Shown here one piece after another: positions 1 through 11,940 of a DNA stretch of 64,000 nucleotides. Source of the stretch: Bigelowiella natans CCMP2755. Taxonomy: Eukaryota; Cercozoa; Chlorarachniophyceae. Numbering within the stretch: the first letter of the stretch is position 1; every line of letters begins with the position of its first letter. A model generated the notes under the pieces. That model was not told where the DNA came from and searched no databases. It was given only the letters and a program-made list of their open reading frames with translations. The translations under genes and the position numbers were made by a program. The stretch covers positions 31,001-95,000 of the forward strand of contig ADNK01001071.1 of the NCBI GenBank assembly GCA_000320545.1, in the 5' to 3' direction.

Positions 1-120
1 AAAGCAGTGCCGCTCCAACGGCTGCAAAATGTAGAGATGCACACATGTGAGTAGGTTCCAAGCGATGGCTTTTAGTGAAGTGAACTGTGAATCGTATTCG
101 CAACATGCGAGCATTTCGGA

Positions 121-420
121 TTGGAAAATAACTTGAAATTAATTTTCCATGAAATTTCCAATGTTATTGAAAGCATTCGAAGGTTTTTGCCCTCGCCGAA
201 TCAGCTGTTAAGTGTTGGAAAAAGAAATGATGTGGAAGCCGTACCAAAGTGGAATGATAAGTTGAGCATATTTGCAACCTGTGTAATCAATCACACATTA
301 AAGCAGCCAGAACTCAGTGTTGCACTGCAAGTTCATGTGATCAATCATCTTCATCAGTACTATCACCACCTCACCATCGTACACAGAGTCATCCTTCTGT
401 ATAACTACAACCACTTCTAG
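121..420 (+). CDS. Candidate exon at the left edge
   Basis: About 65 residues without low complexity (NNLKLIFHEISNVIESIRRF, KWNDKLSIFATCVINHTL) precede a His/Tyr-rich end. No domain is recognised and no partner exon could be joined with confidence. A second short open stretch at 440-600 (RIELERIGTPMFPLASGEG) is followed by an acidic run. Either could be the end of a gene that begins left of the window. Confidence 0.25.
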   Translation: MENNLKLIFHEISNVIESIRRFLPSPNQLLSVGKRNDVEAVPKWNDKLSIFATCVINHTLKQPELSVALQVHVINHLHQYYHHLTIVHRVILLYNYNHF

Positions 421-644
421 TACTTGTGTTTTTTCGAATGAGGAGTCGAATTGAGCTGGAGCGAATTGGTACGCCGATGTTCCCTTTGGCGAGTGGTGAA
501 GGAGCGGTCGAGGAGGGGGGGGAAATAGAGGAGGAGGAGGAGGAAACCAGTCATTCATCGGTAGTAAGTATTGGTAGTATTGGTAGTTTTAACGGTAGTA
601 GCAATGCCCTCAAAATACAATATGAGCAAGTGAACAACTACATC

Positions 645-725
<81 letters not shown>

Positions 726-1642
726 TCATAATCTTTTCTCGCCACTACTACAATCTCCCACTAGCTTAAATTACCACGAATCCTGACGCAAGAGAGAAAA
801 CCCCGACGCACAACACCGTACTGAGCGCGTCCCAATCAAGGTATCTGAAGTAGTAGTAGTGGTAGTAGTAGTAGTAGTAGAAGTAGTGGTAGAAGCAGAA
901 AATGGCCTCATTAGTCTCAAAGGAGCAAAGACAGAGCTAAGGAAAACGATCAAGATGATGATGATGATGATGAACATATATTTCTTGTATGTTAAAAAAC
1001 ATAGGGCTATTTCTTTTCTCTTTTTTTTTGGTTCTCCCCCGTGTCTTTGTCGTGTGTACCCAAGCATATCGAGAAAGAAGACGAACAAGCTGCCCACCCG
1101 CAGCACGCTCAGTCTGTTTGCAAACGCACAGTTGTATAGACAGGCACAGAACAACCAGGGTACACATACACACACACACACACATACACATACACACATC
1201 CAACGGGGAAAGCTTCTTAATAATGATTACATTAAGATGGCAATCTGGTTTCTTAAGGGGAAAATAAGTGTCAGGGGCCTGTTGTGAAAACACACGCATA
1301 CACACATTTCGGGAGGGGTGTCATCAAAATGGTTGACTGAGCCAAATTTGTCAGCATTGTGGTCATTATCCTGCCTTTCTTTCTTCAATACTAGTGCTTC
1401 TTTTCATTTCCCCTCTCTCTCCTTTGCTGCTGGGAACAGCTCTATCTACAAAGCAGCCCCACTAAGCCACACACACACAAGCACAAGCACATCACCTTCC
1501 TAACGTATCGCAAACCAACTTGGTGAAGAACAGAATTTGGGGAAGCTGGAGAGAAAGTAGGAGAGAGTAAATCAAATGCCTTCCGAATACAAACCACGTG
1601 TGATGATGCTGATGAGGATGCTGCTGCTGCTGCTGCTGCCAC

Positions 1643-1677
<35 letters not shown>

Positions 1678-1785
1678 GCAGAGATATCGAAAATCATGAA
1701 TAGATGATGAAGGGTAATGAGGAAGATAACGGCGATGTTTGAAAGCAATGGTGAAGCCGACATTACCCTTTGCCATGCGGACGGG

Positions 1786-1891
1786 AAGAAAGGGTAGAAT
1801 GGGAGCAAGAACACAGAGGCGAAGATGTTCAGGAATCTAAGAAAGGGTAGAATGGGAGCAAGAACACAGAGGCGAAGATGTTGAGGAATCT
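1786..1891. repeat. 53-bp perfect-to-near-perfect tandem duplication
   Basis: The unit beginning AAGAAAGGGTAGAATGGGAG at 1,786 recurs at 1,839 with one or two changes (TTCAGG versus TTGAGG), followed by an ATCACATAT array. Read directly by aligning the two copies. Confidence 0.9.
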
Positions 1892-2334
1892 AGAGTATCA
1901 TCACATATATCATCACATATATCATCACATATATCATCATCATCATCATCATTCCTCCTCATCCTCCTCCTCTTTCTCCAACTGTATTCATATCTCCCTC
2001 CCTTGGAGACATATTCGAAATGAGCAAACGCAGGAATGACAGATACTCTATCATGATCATTGTACATTGCTATGACGCAGGGAGCCACTTGCTTGAATAT
2101 CATCCAGTCCTTCTCACTAAGCACAAAAATCAATGCTGTTAGCTCGTCAGGAGTATGGTCATGTCTGAACAACTCGAGGAGAAAACCGAAGGGAGGAGGA
2201 GGAGGTGTAAGAAGAAAAACTTGGAACAGTGATCGAGAAAACGTTTCCTTAAAATAAGAGATGTGATATTCCTTCTCCAGCCAGAACACACATGCATGCA
2301 CGACTATGGCGGTGTGGCAATCCATCGCAAACAA
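1837..2334 (-). CDS. Candidate exon of an unidentified protein
   Basis: The stretch at about 2,210-1,990 translates to protein-like sequence (ELFRHDHTPDELTALIFVL, EKDWMIFKQVAPCVIAMYND) between low-complexity runs. A Pro run lies upstream and an ATC-repeat poly-Asp tail downstream. I do not recognise it and could not connect it to other exons. It may belong to the same minus-strand gene as the membrane-protein exons or be chance. Confidence 0.25.
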   Translation of the reverse strand: MFAMDCHTAIVVHACVFWLEKEYHISYFKETFSRSLFQVFLLTPPPPPFGFLLELFRHDHTPDELTALIFVLSEKDWMIFKQVAPCVIAMYNDHDRVSVIPAFAHFEYVSKGGRYEYSWRKRRRMRRNDDDDDDICDDICDDICDDTLDSSTSSPLCSCSHSTLS

Positions 2335-2843
2335 TTACAGTTCGGAGGGCTCTTCTTCGTACGACTGCGGTTGGAGGCTGCTCTCTGCATGGTTGTGAGA
2401 AATCATCATTTAACAATATCTTTGTCCGTTGTGGCAGTAGCATCGTTTTTCCGTCATCGTCATCGTCATCATCATCGTCATCATCATCATCGTCATCGTC
2501 ATCATCATCATTCTCCCCGTTTGTGTCTGTCGCTGTTCCTGCCAACCCTCACTCACAATCCTCCCCCTCCTCCTTGCACTAATTAAGTACCTTTTCTTTC
2601 TTTGCCCATGCTGCTTCTTCCTCCTCCACGGGAGGTGGACCTTCCTGATGGCGGTCGCATGCTCATTAGGACGACGAGGGCAAGAAAATGCGCGCGCTTG
2701 CAAAAGTGCTGCTTTAGCTTTTTAGGTCAGGCAAATTAGTCTTTAAACAACAACAACCGCTATTGCTGCGGTTCATTCCGTCCCCTGGCGGAGAGATACA
2801 AACGTATTATGGAAGAGACCATATATTGGTGATGACGATAGTA

Positions 2844-2879
<36 letters not shown>

Positions 2880-3449
2880 GTGATTGTAGACAAGAAGAGA
2901 AAATGATGATCCCATGGTTAAGCTCCCTTCTATTCTATCACGTCTCCTATCTACCTCCACTCCGGCTTCGCGATCTGCCATTGGCTGACACTAACCTGGA
3001 CAGAGTATTAACGTCGAATTGTCGGGTTGATCATACACTATTCGGCGAATATGCCGCGCAATGGTACTTCTACACCATCAAGCTGCTTTTTCCACGTTCG
3101 GTGACACATATGTAGTTTCATATGTTACACATACACTTATAAGATACACAAGCAAACAAACTATATGCAGCAGTAGCGATGTCTACATTCACTTGCTGCT
3201 GGCTGCTGCTACCTTGTAGTTTCTGCAGAACTTGAATCTGGCGTGTACGCGGAGAAGGTGGTGTTGATCTTGGGTAAGGGAATGTCTCCGTAGCTTCTCT
3301 GCACCGCACTTTTGGGTATCCTTGCGTCCATACACCACGGCCAGGAGGGCATATGCAGAGAAGAAAACGAAGAGGAAGAACAGGAATAAGAGCAAGAATA
3401 AGAAGAGAACCCTCAATAACGATGCACAGTTTAAAAGAGGGAAGTCGAG

Positions 3450-3529
<80 letters not shown>

Positions 3530-4383
3530 TGTAAAAACCACAATTCGAGTAGAATTTGAAATTCGTTACTTTGGCGTGACTGATCTCTGCGTACGTGACA
3601 ACGATAGATAATTGGCATATCCAGCAGCAGCGGCGGCAGCAGGAGCAGCATACGATGTCCAAAGAATAACGATAGCACGTGGGAAAGAGAAAGTCAAAAG
3701 AGCGAAAGGATGTGGGGAGGATTATGATGAAGCCCGTCGCATGTGAGATGGATGTGGATCACAAGATGATGACAGGGCGATCGACATCATTATTCTTCAT
3801 GCTGACATTTGTGTTATAGCAACCAACGATATCATGAATATCGTTGCCACCAGTACTCGCGAGTTCCGCTCGTGTAAAGTATTTTTAATGGGCAGGATTG
3901 GAGGTTACAGGGGGTAAATTATCTAACCGAAGCCTGGCGTGATAGGTACTCTGTCGCTTCCTGATCATAAAGAATATGCGTATCATCATCATGCTTGCAT
4001 TGTATGTGCAGTCACCTTGATGACGTACAATAAGGCAAGAGGGAGAATGGAGACGCATACAGCAGCCGAAGCATCGTCCACGACACGCAATACAGCAAAT
4101 GAGACCAGATATCCATCATGTTCTATACAAATCCACCACTTGCTCGTGGATGTGCACGTGGGCATGGTTTTCGTAGGTATTGTCTCGATCTATCTATCTA
4201 TCTATTTATCAGCGCAATCATGAGAATCGAAATATATATCGACCTCATCCCTTGCCGTGATTGCGTAGAGAAAGATGTCGGATTTCAGTGCAAGGATGTA
4301 GTATGCAAACCCTTAAATCACCAAATCCAAATTATATTCGTTTCAATGTATACGTGCGCGCGCGCGCACGCGCACGCTTGTGT

Positions 4384-4461
<78 letters not shown>

Positions 4462-4710
4462 TCGCATGAGGTATGCGTGTGCAGTGTGTGCGTTGTCCCC
4501 GAGTTAAAATCAAGGCAACCTGCAAAGAACTCGAAGAATGCTGCTCCCCAGAAAAACGCCTTTGTCTATTTGCGTAGTAGCGAACATAGGAGTGAGCGAC
4601 GTCACACACACGCGTTTCAGAAAATAGCCAAGGTGTATTCGTGGAATCTCATTCTGTTTCTCTAAAATATGGTAGTATTCTATCTGGAGACAATTCCTCC
4701 ACGAGAGCCT

Positions 4711-4741
<31 letters not shown>

Positions 4742-4786
4742 AAAGAAGTGATTGCGTGGTAGCGTGAGTAGGTGTTGGCCACCAAC

Positions 4787-4957
4787 CTGCAGTTGGGAAG
4801 GGTTCGTCTTGAAGTCGGTCCAAAACGACAGAAACATCGCAATGATGCCGGCTCCCTGAAAGTAGTCATTCGGAAAATACATGGTGTATAATAAATATGA
4901 TGGATACGAGCTATTTTGAATTTGTGTATGCAGGAAGATATAGCAGTAGTAGGTAGC

Positions 4958-5002
<45 letters not shown>

Positions 5003-5635
5003 TTTTTCCGTCCGTCCCCCAACCACCACAATCAGCACACAACAATCATCGCAAGCATCATCACAACCTGGTACCCCATTGAGAAGATCGCCGTACATAT
5101 TTTCTTCTCCCCTTTTTGGTCCAAGATACTGACCAGCTGGAAGAAGCTACCATAGGCCAATGCCGAGAAGAACCTGTCGGTACATCACCACAAGGGCGAG
5201 GGGAGGGGTAGGTAGGTGTAGCAGCACACGCAGATTTGCGGCGGAGAGTTGGGTGTTAAATCTGTTGTTAATTCTTTGGTCAATGCAATGTTGGTATGCT
5301 TGCGTTGTTCTGACCCGAGAATTGTGACGGCTATGAGGAGATGAGGCTGGCGGTGCCAACCAGGATCACCTATCCGCCTCTTTGCTGGTCCAAGAGGCAA
5401 ATATACCATGATTGAACCTACGTCATGAAACAACACGCCACTTCAGTCTGGAGCCATCTTTACAGACGGAGACAACGAAGAATATACGGAGCTATATGCT
5501 GCACAAGACGCTGCTCTACCCATCGTGAGGAAATAAACGAACGAGCGGAGTCCGTAGGACATTTTACTGCCAATCTGCAACAACACAAAGAAGGCATGAT
5601 GATGGGTAATAATATCACTCCGAGGTCCAGTCCGA

Positions 5636-5677
<42 letters not shown>

Positions 5678-6110
5678 GGCTTACCGCACGGTCGACAGTT
5701 CTGTCGCACATGAATTGAAGGACAGTTGCCGGAATCGAAGGGAGGTATACGGCACAACAGAGGTATCTGATCATTCATTTCATCAAAAATCACAGTATGA
5801 GCAGACCACTGGAAATGTAGCTAGAATATAGGCAATGCCTTCGAACCTAATCATGACTACATTTTTCATCGTATGCTGCTATCTAGGGCGCGATCAATTA
5901 TCACAATCTATCCAAAGACATACAAGAACTCCATCCGGTTATGGAACAACGTTATTGAGAAGTAGTTGACCGCTGATAGGACACAAGTGAAGCCGATGCT
6001 AACCCCAACCTAACAAACCCAAAAACCACATCTTTAGATACTTTCCGCTGCATTTTTCGAAGGTTTTGGAAGCTATTGAAAAGGGATCGTGAAAGCCATT
6101 CGCTTTTCAT
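4787..6110 (-). CDS. Polytopic membrane protein fragment, possibly equilibrative nucleoside transporter-like
   Basis: Several hydrophobic exons can be read. A start at 6,110 (MKSEWLSRSLF) may join 6009-5924, whose translation includes GFTCVLSAVNYFS and HNRMEFL. The next exon is 5846-5807 (FEGIAYILATFPV). Later come 5173-5068 (ALAYGSFFQLVSIL, IFSMGYQ) and 4855-4787 (GAGIIAMFLSFWTDF). An N-terminal helix ending in AVNYF, then a second at a Phe-Glu motif, and a GSFFQL helix before GQG/GAGII resemble equilibrative nucleoside transporters. The exon between, near 5,775-5,680 (VYLPSIPATVLQFMCDRTVDR), does not keep frame with its neighbours in my reading, and the C-terminal half was not found. Family assignment is tentative; the gene may be broken or mis-assembled. 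Confidence 0.4.
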
Positions 6111-6607
6111 TTTTCAGTTGGAAAAGTAGCATCCATCCTCCTACCGCAATAAAGAAGACGCAGACGTGTTCCAGGGTGGTCGTAGATCCGCCGACACGAA
6201 CAGTGAACGAGCGCATCTCCGGGTTATGCCGCCTATATGGGGGAACGTTATCACCATCTTGTAAGCAAACAATGTACGTTTTCCCTAAGCACTGTGGCGT
6301 GTGCCTTTATCCTTTTCTGTAACAGATGATCTATCGCCTGCAACCCGCATTTCGCACGTATCATCAAAACTGGCCCCTTTCCCTCGCTTCCGGTTTCAAA
6401 GCACTACCGATGCCGATTTCCGAGGAATATTTCAACTAGGAGGAAAGGTGGCTAGGGCAGGGTCGTGTTCGCTGCGCCCGATAACGGAAAGAAAGAAGGC
6501 TAGTGAACGGGGGGGGTGTGAGGAAGGGTGAAGAACGTTGAATTTTTTCATACACCGTCAATATGTAAAAAATACAGGCCATTTTTAGCTTTTTTGGTCA
6601 AAATCAT

Positions 6608-6662
6608 CGACGCCCGGGATTAAAACCGGGATCCCACCGGGATTGGAGATGGATCCCGGCCC
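6608..6662. repeat. Short clustered CCGGGAT repeat with inverted copy
   Basis: CCGGGAT occurs three times in about 35 bases and ATCCCGG twice, including a GGATCC-centred palindrome. The cluster lies about 70 bases upstream of the KDM8 start codon. It could be a promoter element or a chance repeat. Confidence 0.4.
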
Positions 6663-6728
6663 CTTTCTCTCATGACAAAATTAATGACCAACACACAGCC
6701 GTGATGCATGCCTGACTGACTGACAACG

Positions 6729-8831
6729 ATGGAGAAGGGTGAGGGCGGGTCTGAGTCTCTCGTCAGTTGTGTTCTCGGGGGAGGTGCTAAGCAGGAGCTC
6801 ATTCGGGCAGGCGGGGCTCAGTTGATCTCCCTCTTGAGAAAGCTCCTTTCTGTTGCAGAAGGGGAGGAGAAGGAAGGTGACGACATGACTAGGATCGCCA
6901 AAAGTGTCCCCTATGTTCATCATGCAGTAAAAGAGTGTTGTGAAGTGTGAGTAACAGGGATGCCGTTGCTGTGGTACTCCTACGAGAATTAGGAACTTAC
7001 CACTAGAGTCAGTTTTCCGGCAGCATGACTCATACACATGACTTTACACGATGGATAAATGAACAGACCGCTCGTTAGATCTTCGAAGATCTGTTGCATT
7101 TTCTGCACGGGAATTGTGCTGGGAAAAATTGCACACGGGGCCATGGCACGAGGTCCTGCCCTTCGTCAATCTTCGGAGCTCGACGAGCTTTTTTGTAGCG
7201 AATATTCCAATGTACTGATGGTTGGCCCTCTTTGGCATAAGGTGGAGGATATCTGGAGGGAGATGTTTGCGTTGACTACCAGTCTCCTCGGTTAAGATAC
7301 TCATTCACATCTTGCATCAACCTATCTCATCACACGCTTGCATTTACTTTCAGTGGAGCTCGAAGAGAGGCGGTCGGTACTGCTCCGACCCGAGGCGGCA
7401 ATCGACTTATCACTGCGACCAAAACGTTCCTCGACTTCCAGCAGTGCTACCAATCCACATCCGAAACGGCCCAAGTTGGGTTCTGCAGTGAGTGATAAGC
7501 TCGCGGAAGGATCATTGCCCTCAAAATCGTCTGCGTTGGGCCATCATCTTGGAGAGAAGAAGCAAAATATAAAGGAACATGGCTACTCTCCTTCATCCAT
7601 GGTATATCCCGAGCAACACAAACGGGAGCTAAAGAAAAGATGTTTGTTTTGGATCGATCAAGCGCTCATGATGACCCCGCCGCACTCACGCCCGCCTCTC
7701 CACCTCATTGCAAATCGACTACACCTGCAGCTGGTACTTATGAATTAATATTCCGAATCATGCATGATTCTACATGTTTCGATGGAGATGTGTGTTCCAA
7801 CGTCATCCTCCTGTCGTTGTCGCTCAATCATCATCTCCAAAGTCGTTCGTTCGTCCCTGACCTTTATGTGAACGAACTTTTTGCAACAGGCAGAGTCTGA
7901 CCGAAGGGATGGGAAAATAGATACTAACACAAGTTTGCCTGGCCCTTCAAAAATCTCTTGGGGAGAATTTTCATTACCAGCAAAAGCAATGATGGCACTT
8001 ACCTCTTCATCTTTTTCCTCTTCGAGCTCCTCCTCCTCCTCCTCCTCGGCTTCCACAGCACAATTACCACCACCACAATCATCCTACTCCCTATCATCAT
8101 CATCATCATCATTATCGCCATCCGTATTAGCCGATTACTTACCGCAAGCCGTAGTCGCGAAGATCAAGCAGCCCTCTCTCTTCGATTTTACAAGGTGGGT
8201 AGCAAGGAATCACAACATGAGAACAGAGCGCAGCAGCATTGCCCCTCCTCCTCCTCCTCCTCCTCCTCCTCCCCCTCCCTGCCGTCAGCTTGCTTGAGGA
8301 CTACCAGCAATGTGATTCATGCATAGGGGATCGTTTGCCGCCACAGTTTTCATCATCACCACCACCATCTCTCATAACGACCGCCTCTCATCGCCCTCTC
8401 ATGCTTTTACTTCAGGTTAGCGCAACAGCGACGACCCTTTATCATAACGGGCGCTATCGGACATTGGCCGGCTTTGAAGAAGTGGGGGGATATAGCCTAC
8501 ATCCGAGAGGTGGTGATAGTGATAGTGGTGGTGGCGGTGGTGGCAATGGGTATCAAGGAAACGGGTGCATGAAGGGGGGAGACTAAAGTGCGGTGAGGAT
8601 TAGTAAGAGGGCCTTAATTGATGTCTAGAGCTGCTCCATCCGTAATATTTCTCGTCGTCGGTGTTGCTATGACCAACGACTTGTTTGCATCGTGTCTATC
8701 TCTTAAAAACGCGCTAATTCATGAATCCTGGCAGACATGTGGGTACCGCAGCGTCCCTGTTGAGATTGGTAGCTCCTACCTCGACGAGGAATGGTCGCAG
8801 GTGCTATAGAGCATGCTGCTACAACAACAGT

Positions 8832-8864
<33 letters not shown>

Positions 8865-9446
8865 TTCATCATCATGGTCATCACCATCATCATATAACAA
8901 CACATCACGAATGCATAGAGAACCCCACCTTGCTGATCAAGATCGCAACCCCCCCCTCCCCCCTCACACACGCACACACAGCGAATCATGACTGTGAACG
9001 AGTTCCTGGACAGATATGTCTTATCTTCAACGAGAACCAAAGATAAAGAAGAAGAAGAAGAAGAAGAAGAAGAGGAGAAGGAGGAGAAGGAAATACCAGC
9101 AGCTGAACATCTCCGATCGCAACCATCCAGCTACGATATAGAACAAAAATGCAGCCCAAACAGATCATCGGAATGCGAGAGATTAAAGCAGCGAAAATGC
9201 CAAGTCAAGTTGCGGGAGGGCAGCAAAACCAAGAGCAGTGTGCAGGAAAGCAACGGAAAGACAAAGGTGGTCGCTGAAGGAGGGAGGACGAGGCGGAGGA
9301 GGAGGAGGAGGACTCAAGGGGGAGGGAGGAGGAGGAAGAGGAGATATAAGCTGCATATGTGTTGCTGTATTCTTTGTTGTGAGGATAATGCTTGGATGAT
9401 AGTAATTATGATGCACGGGCGTGCTGTGTGATTGTGAAAGCGAGCG

Positions 9447-9490
<44 letters not shown>

Positions 9491-9829
9491 GGAGAGAGAA
9501 CATTTCTTTTCCCTCTCCAGTCTCTTCTCTATCGTCTCATCATCGATATGGTTCTATCGTAGAATATAGGCTATCTGGCCCAACACGCCTTGTTCGAGCA
9601 AATCCCTGTCTTGTCGCGGGACATCATAACCCCAGACTATTGCCACTGCGACTTGCAGGATGGTGCTGATGAAGAAGAAGATGAAGCACCTAAGATAAAT
9701 GCGTGGTTCGGGCCTGAAGGTGCTATAGCTTGATGATCATACTATTCAACTCGGGACATGGCTACATAGATCATCTTCTTCATTTTCCCGACCATAGCTA
9801 AATATAACATATAACATATAATATATATA

Positions 9830-9864
<35 letters not shown>

Positions 9865-10929
9865 ACATTATACGGCTTGCTGCTGACCGTAACCGTTCCC
9901 GGTGGCCCATCATTCATCATTCTCTCCGTATTTCCCCACTTATCTCAGGCACCGTGTCTCCCCTTCATTTTGACCCTCAACACAATCTTCTAGCACAAGT
10001 AAGGAGACAGTCGACAACAACTGCTACTGCTACTACTGCTACTACTACTACTGCTAATACTACGACTACTACGACTACTACTGTGGATCTTAACTGCAAC
10101 TTGCTGCTGTCGTCTCAGAAAACCAAAAATAAAATTCTCTGTTCTGGAGCAGCTTTTCCTTTCGAATCGCAAACGTGCATCCTTGTAAACTGCCACACGA
10201 CGACAACAACAACTGTCAATAATATCAGGTCGTCGGGTACAAACTCATTACGATGTACAGCGCGGAGGATTCGCCTTCTTTGTATCCCTCTCCAACGTCG
10301 ATGCTACATAATACGAGGTGGTGGTAGTGGTGGTGATGTTTAGAAGCTGGTGCTGTGGTAGTATTACGCAGTTGGTTTCCAGTTACGATTACCGAATTTC
10401 CCCATCCTTTCTGTTCTTCTTCTTCTCCTCCTTCTTCGTTCTCAAAGTATTCACCTCCTGTCCCACTTGGGTAAGGGGAGCTGAGGCTGCAGAATCTTCT
10501 TGTTCTAGCTATGTAGCCCTAATGCAATGAATACGCACAATAGCCAAGTGGACGTCGAGAACCCAGATCTGGAGAAATATCCCAAGTTTGTAGATGCGAA
10601 GCTCGTAAAATGTGTCCTCAGGTAAGACGTGCAATAAGTACAGGAGACATATGGGAGAGACAGTTTGATGGTAACCTGGGCGCAGGAGAGGGAACTGCAC
10701 AGAGATATTAACTTGCAAGAATAGTTTTACCGTGCTCATAACTATGGCTTTCCACTCCTTTTGATTTTTTATGTTCGCCCTTGACACCGGAAACAGCCCT
10801 GGTGAAATGTTGTACATACCACCTGGAGTTTGGCATCATATTCGATCGCTGTCGGGAAGCTTCTCTGTTAGCTTTTGGTTTGGACCTTCCTCTGCTCCGC
10901 AATTGATGAAGAAAAAATCAAGTAGATAA
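6729..10929 (+). CDS. KDM8: JmjC-domain 2-oxoglutarate oxygenase of the JMJD5/KDM8 type
   Basis: Twelve exons join in phase: 6729-6946, 7079-7290, 7354-7733, 7890-8194, 8416-8509, 8735-8800, 8982-about 9266 (end uncertain), 9563-9719, 9949-9998, 10229-10317, 10544-10621, 10797-10929, giving about 670-690 residues. The C-terminal half matches the KDM8 family throughout: RRPFIITGAIGHWPALKKW, PVEIGSSYLDEEWSQ, MTVNEFLDRYV, YLAQHALFEQIP, INAWFGPEG, SPLHFDP, QVDVENPDLEKYPKF, PGEMLYIPPGVWHHIRSL and FSVSFWFGP. The HFD pair and the WHH histidine are the expected Fe(II) ligands, so the enzyme should be active. The family hydroxylates arginine residues or trims histone tails and acts in nucleus and cytoplasm. 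The protein is longer than animal KDM8 (about 416 residues) because of Ser- and Pro-rich runs in exon 4 and a Lys/Glu/Arg-rich insert in exon 7, both built on microsatellites. The start ATG and exons 1-3 rest on splice phase only. Confidence 0.85.
9443..9486 (+). repeat. (GA)n microsatellite in a KDM8 intron
   Basis: Uninterrupted GA dinucleotides between the exon ending near 9,266 and the exon starting at 9,563. Confidence 0.9.
10019..10082 (+). repeat. (ACT)n trinucleotide repeat in a KDM8 intron
   Basis: About 20 imperfect ACT/GCT units directly after the exon ending at 9,998. It creates spurious Thr-rich and Ser-rich frames. Confidence 0.85.
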
Positions 10930-11940
10930 TTGTTCCGCATGCGACCACCTATTCGCATCAGCTTTTTCGTCCTTTCGATGCGCTGAACAGTTTCACACCA
11001 TTCTTACCTTACCATCTCCCGTGCTTCCGAGACTCGTAGCTCTAGACCAGGCTATGGTATGCAGCCTGACAATCTTGCATTGTAGCATAGTAGTGCAGAG
11101 TGCGTTATACACACCCAAGTGTGAGACGGATGTAATGATTAAATTAAATTTGTTCAATTGTCATCCTGATGTAGCCCTGATGTAGCTGTGCAAAGCAGCG
11201 GCTACAGCGCTTATGTTGAATCTATTTTGTTTTTTTGTTATGTGCTTTAAGTGCAGTGCACGGGCTATGCTGCTAGGACCATGCTATCCTACTGCTCATA
11301 ACACTTAGTCGACCACCACATCATTATTGCATGCGCAGCTACCTACCGCCTGGCAGCCCTGCATATACTGCAGTTGATGACTGACGCCTTTATTATTTGA
11401 CTTCTTATGTTGCCGCATAAAGCTAAAACCAATGCAAGTTGAAAGCCATAGCATGCGATGAGTCTTATTGTGCAGACTTGCCGTCCCACTCGATCTGCTT
11501 GCGCGTTAGCTAGACAGCGGCTGCACGTGCCGTATTTGCTACAATATACAGCTACGCTATGCAAAGCTCTAGAGTAGTCACATGCTTTTAGACAATTTTG
11601 TAGCAAGGTTGTATTACACTACACAAAGATTATATGTGGCGGAAAAAGCAAAAGCTCGCCTTTAACGCAACACACATAGCATGTATATGGTCCAGCCGCA
11701 CCTTCAATGTCCACACGTTACTAGTCATGTACGTACATATATGTCTTTCTGTGTGTATATACACAAAAAAATGAGATATTCTTACTTCACCGAGAAATAA
11801 ACCTAACATCCTTGTTCGATGACCATGCTAGAAAATAATTCACTAGTCGTCGACAATGCCATCGCGCAGGGCAATAATTACTTATGTCAAATGTAGCGAT
11901 GTAAGATTTAAACATATTACTTTATATTGCACCATAAGGT
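10930..11940. other. Intergenic stretch between KDM8 and bL17
   Basis: The two genes converge here, so this is a shared 3' region. No exon with a recognisable product was seen. The part 11,040-11,610 is rich in GCTAGC/TGCAGC-like words and short direct repeats (TGATGTAGC twice near 11,168-11,190), similar in flavour to 14,580-14,950 and 59,990-60,250. It may be a dispersed repeat family, not proven. Confidence 0.4.

Larger units (their letters stand above)
1..6100. other. Microsatellite-rich region with unresolved coding content
   Basis: Apart from the candidate exons listed separately, this region is dominated by simple repeats: (TA)n/(GT)n at 650-719, TAG at 850-895, CA at 1,160-1,198, CTG/ATG at 1,618-1,678, ATC at 1,905-1,950 and 2,450-2,510, ATG at 2,840-2,885, CA/TA at 3,454-3,529, TA/GA at 4,382-4,457, CTG at 4,711-4,741, TA at 4,966-5,000 and 5,638-5,671. 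Hydrophobic frames on the minus strand near 4,130-4,010 and 3,880-3,810 (VLVATIFMISLVAITQMS) may be further membrane-protein exons. Confidence 0.5.

Noticed and set aside
771-1305. Cys-Val, Thr-His and Asp/His-run proteins across microsatellites (also near 2,250-2,600, 3,118-3,560, 8,700-9,050, 59,424-59,726 and 63,043-63,485)
   Set aside because: Their sequence is produced by reading simple repeats; no non-repetitive coding core.
11040-11610. Possible tRNA-derived SINE or RNA gene
   Set aside because: Word composition is unusual but no A/B box, cloverleaf or poly-A end could be traced by eye.
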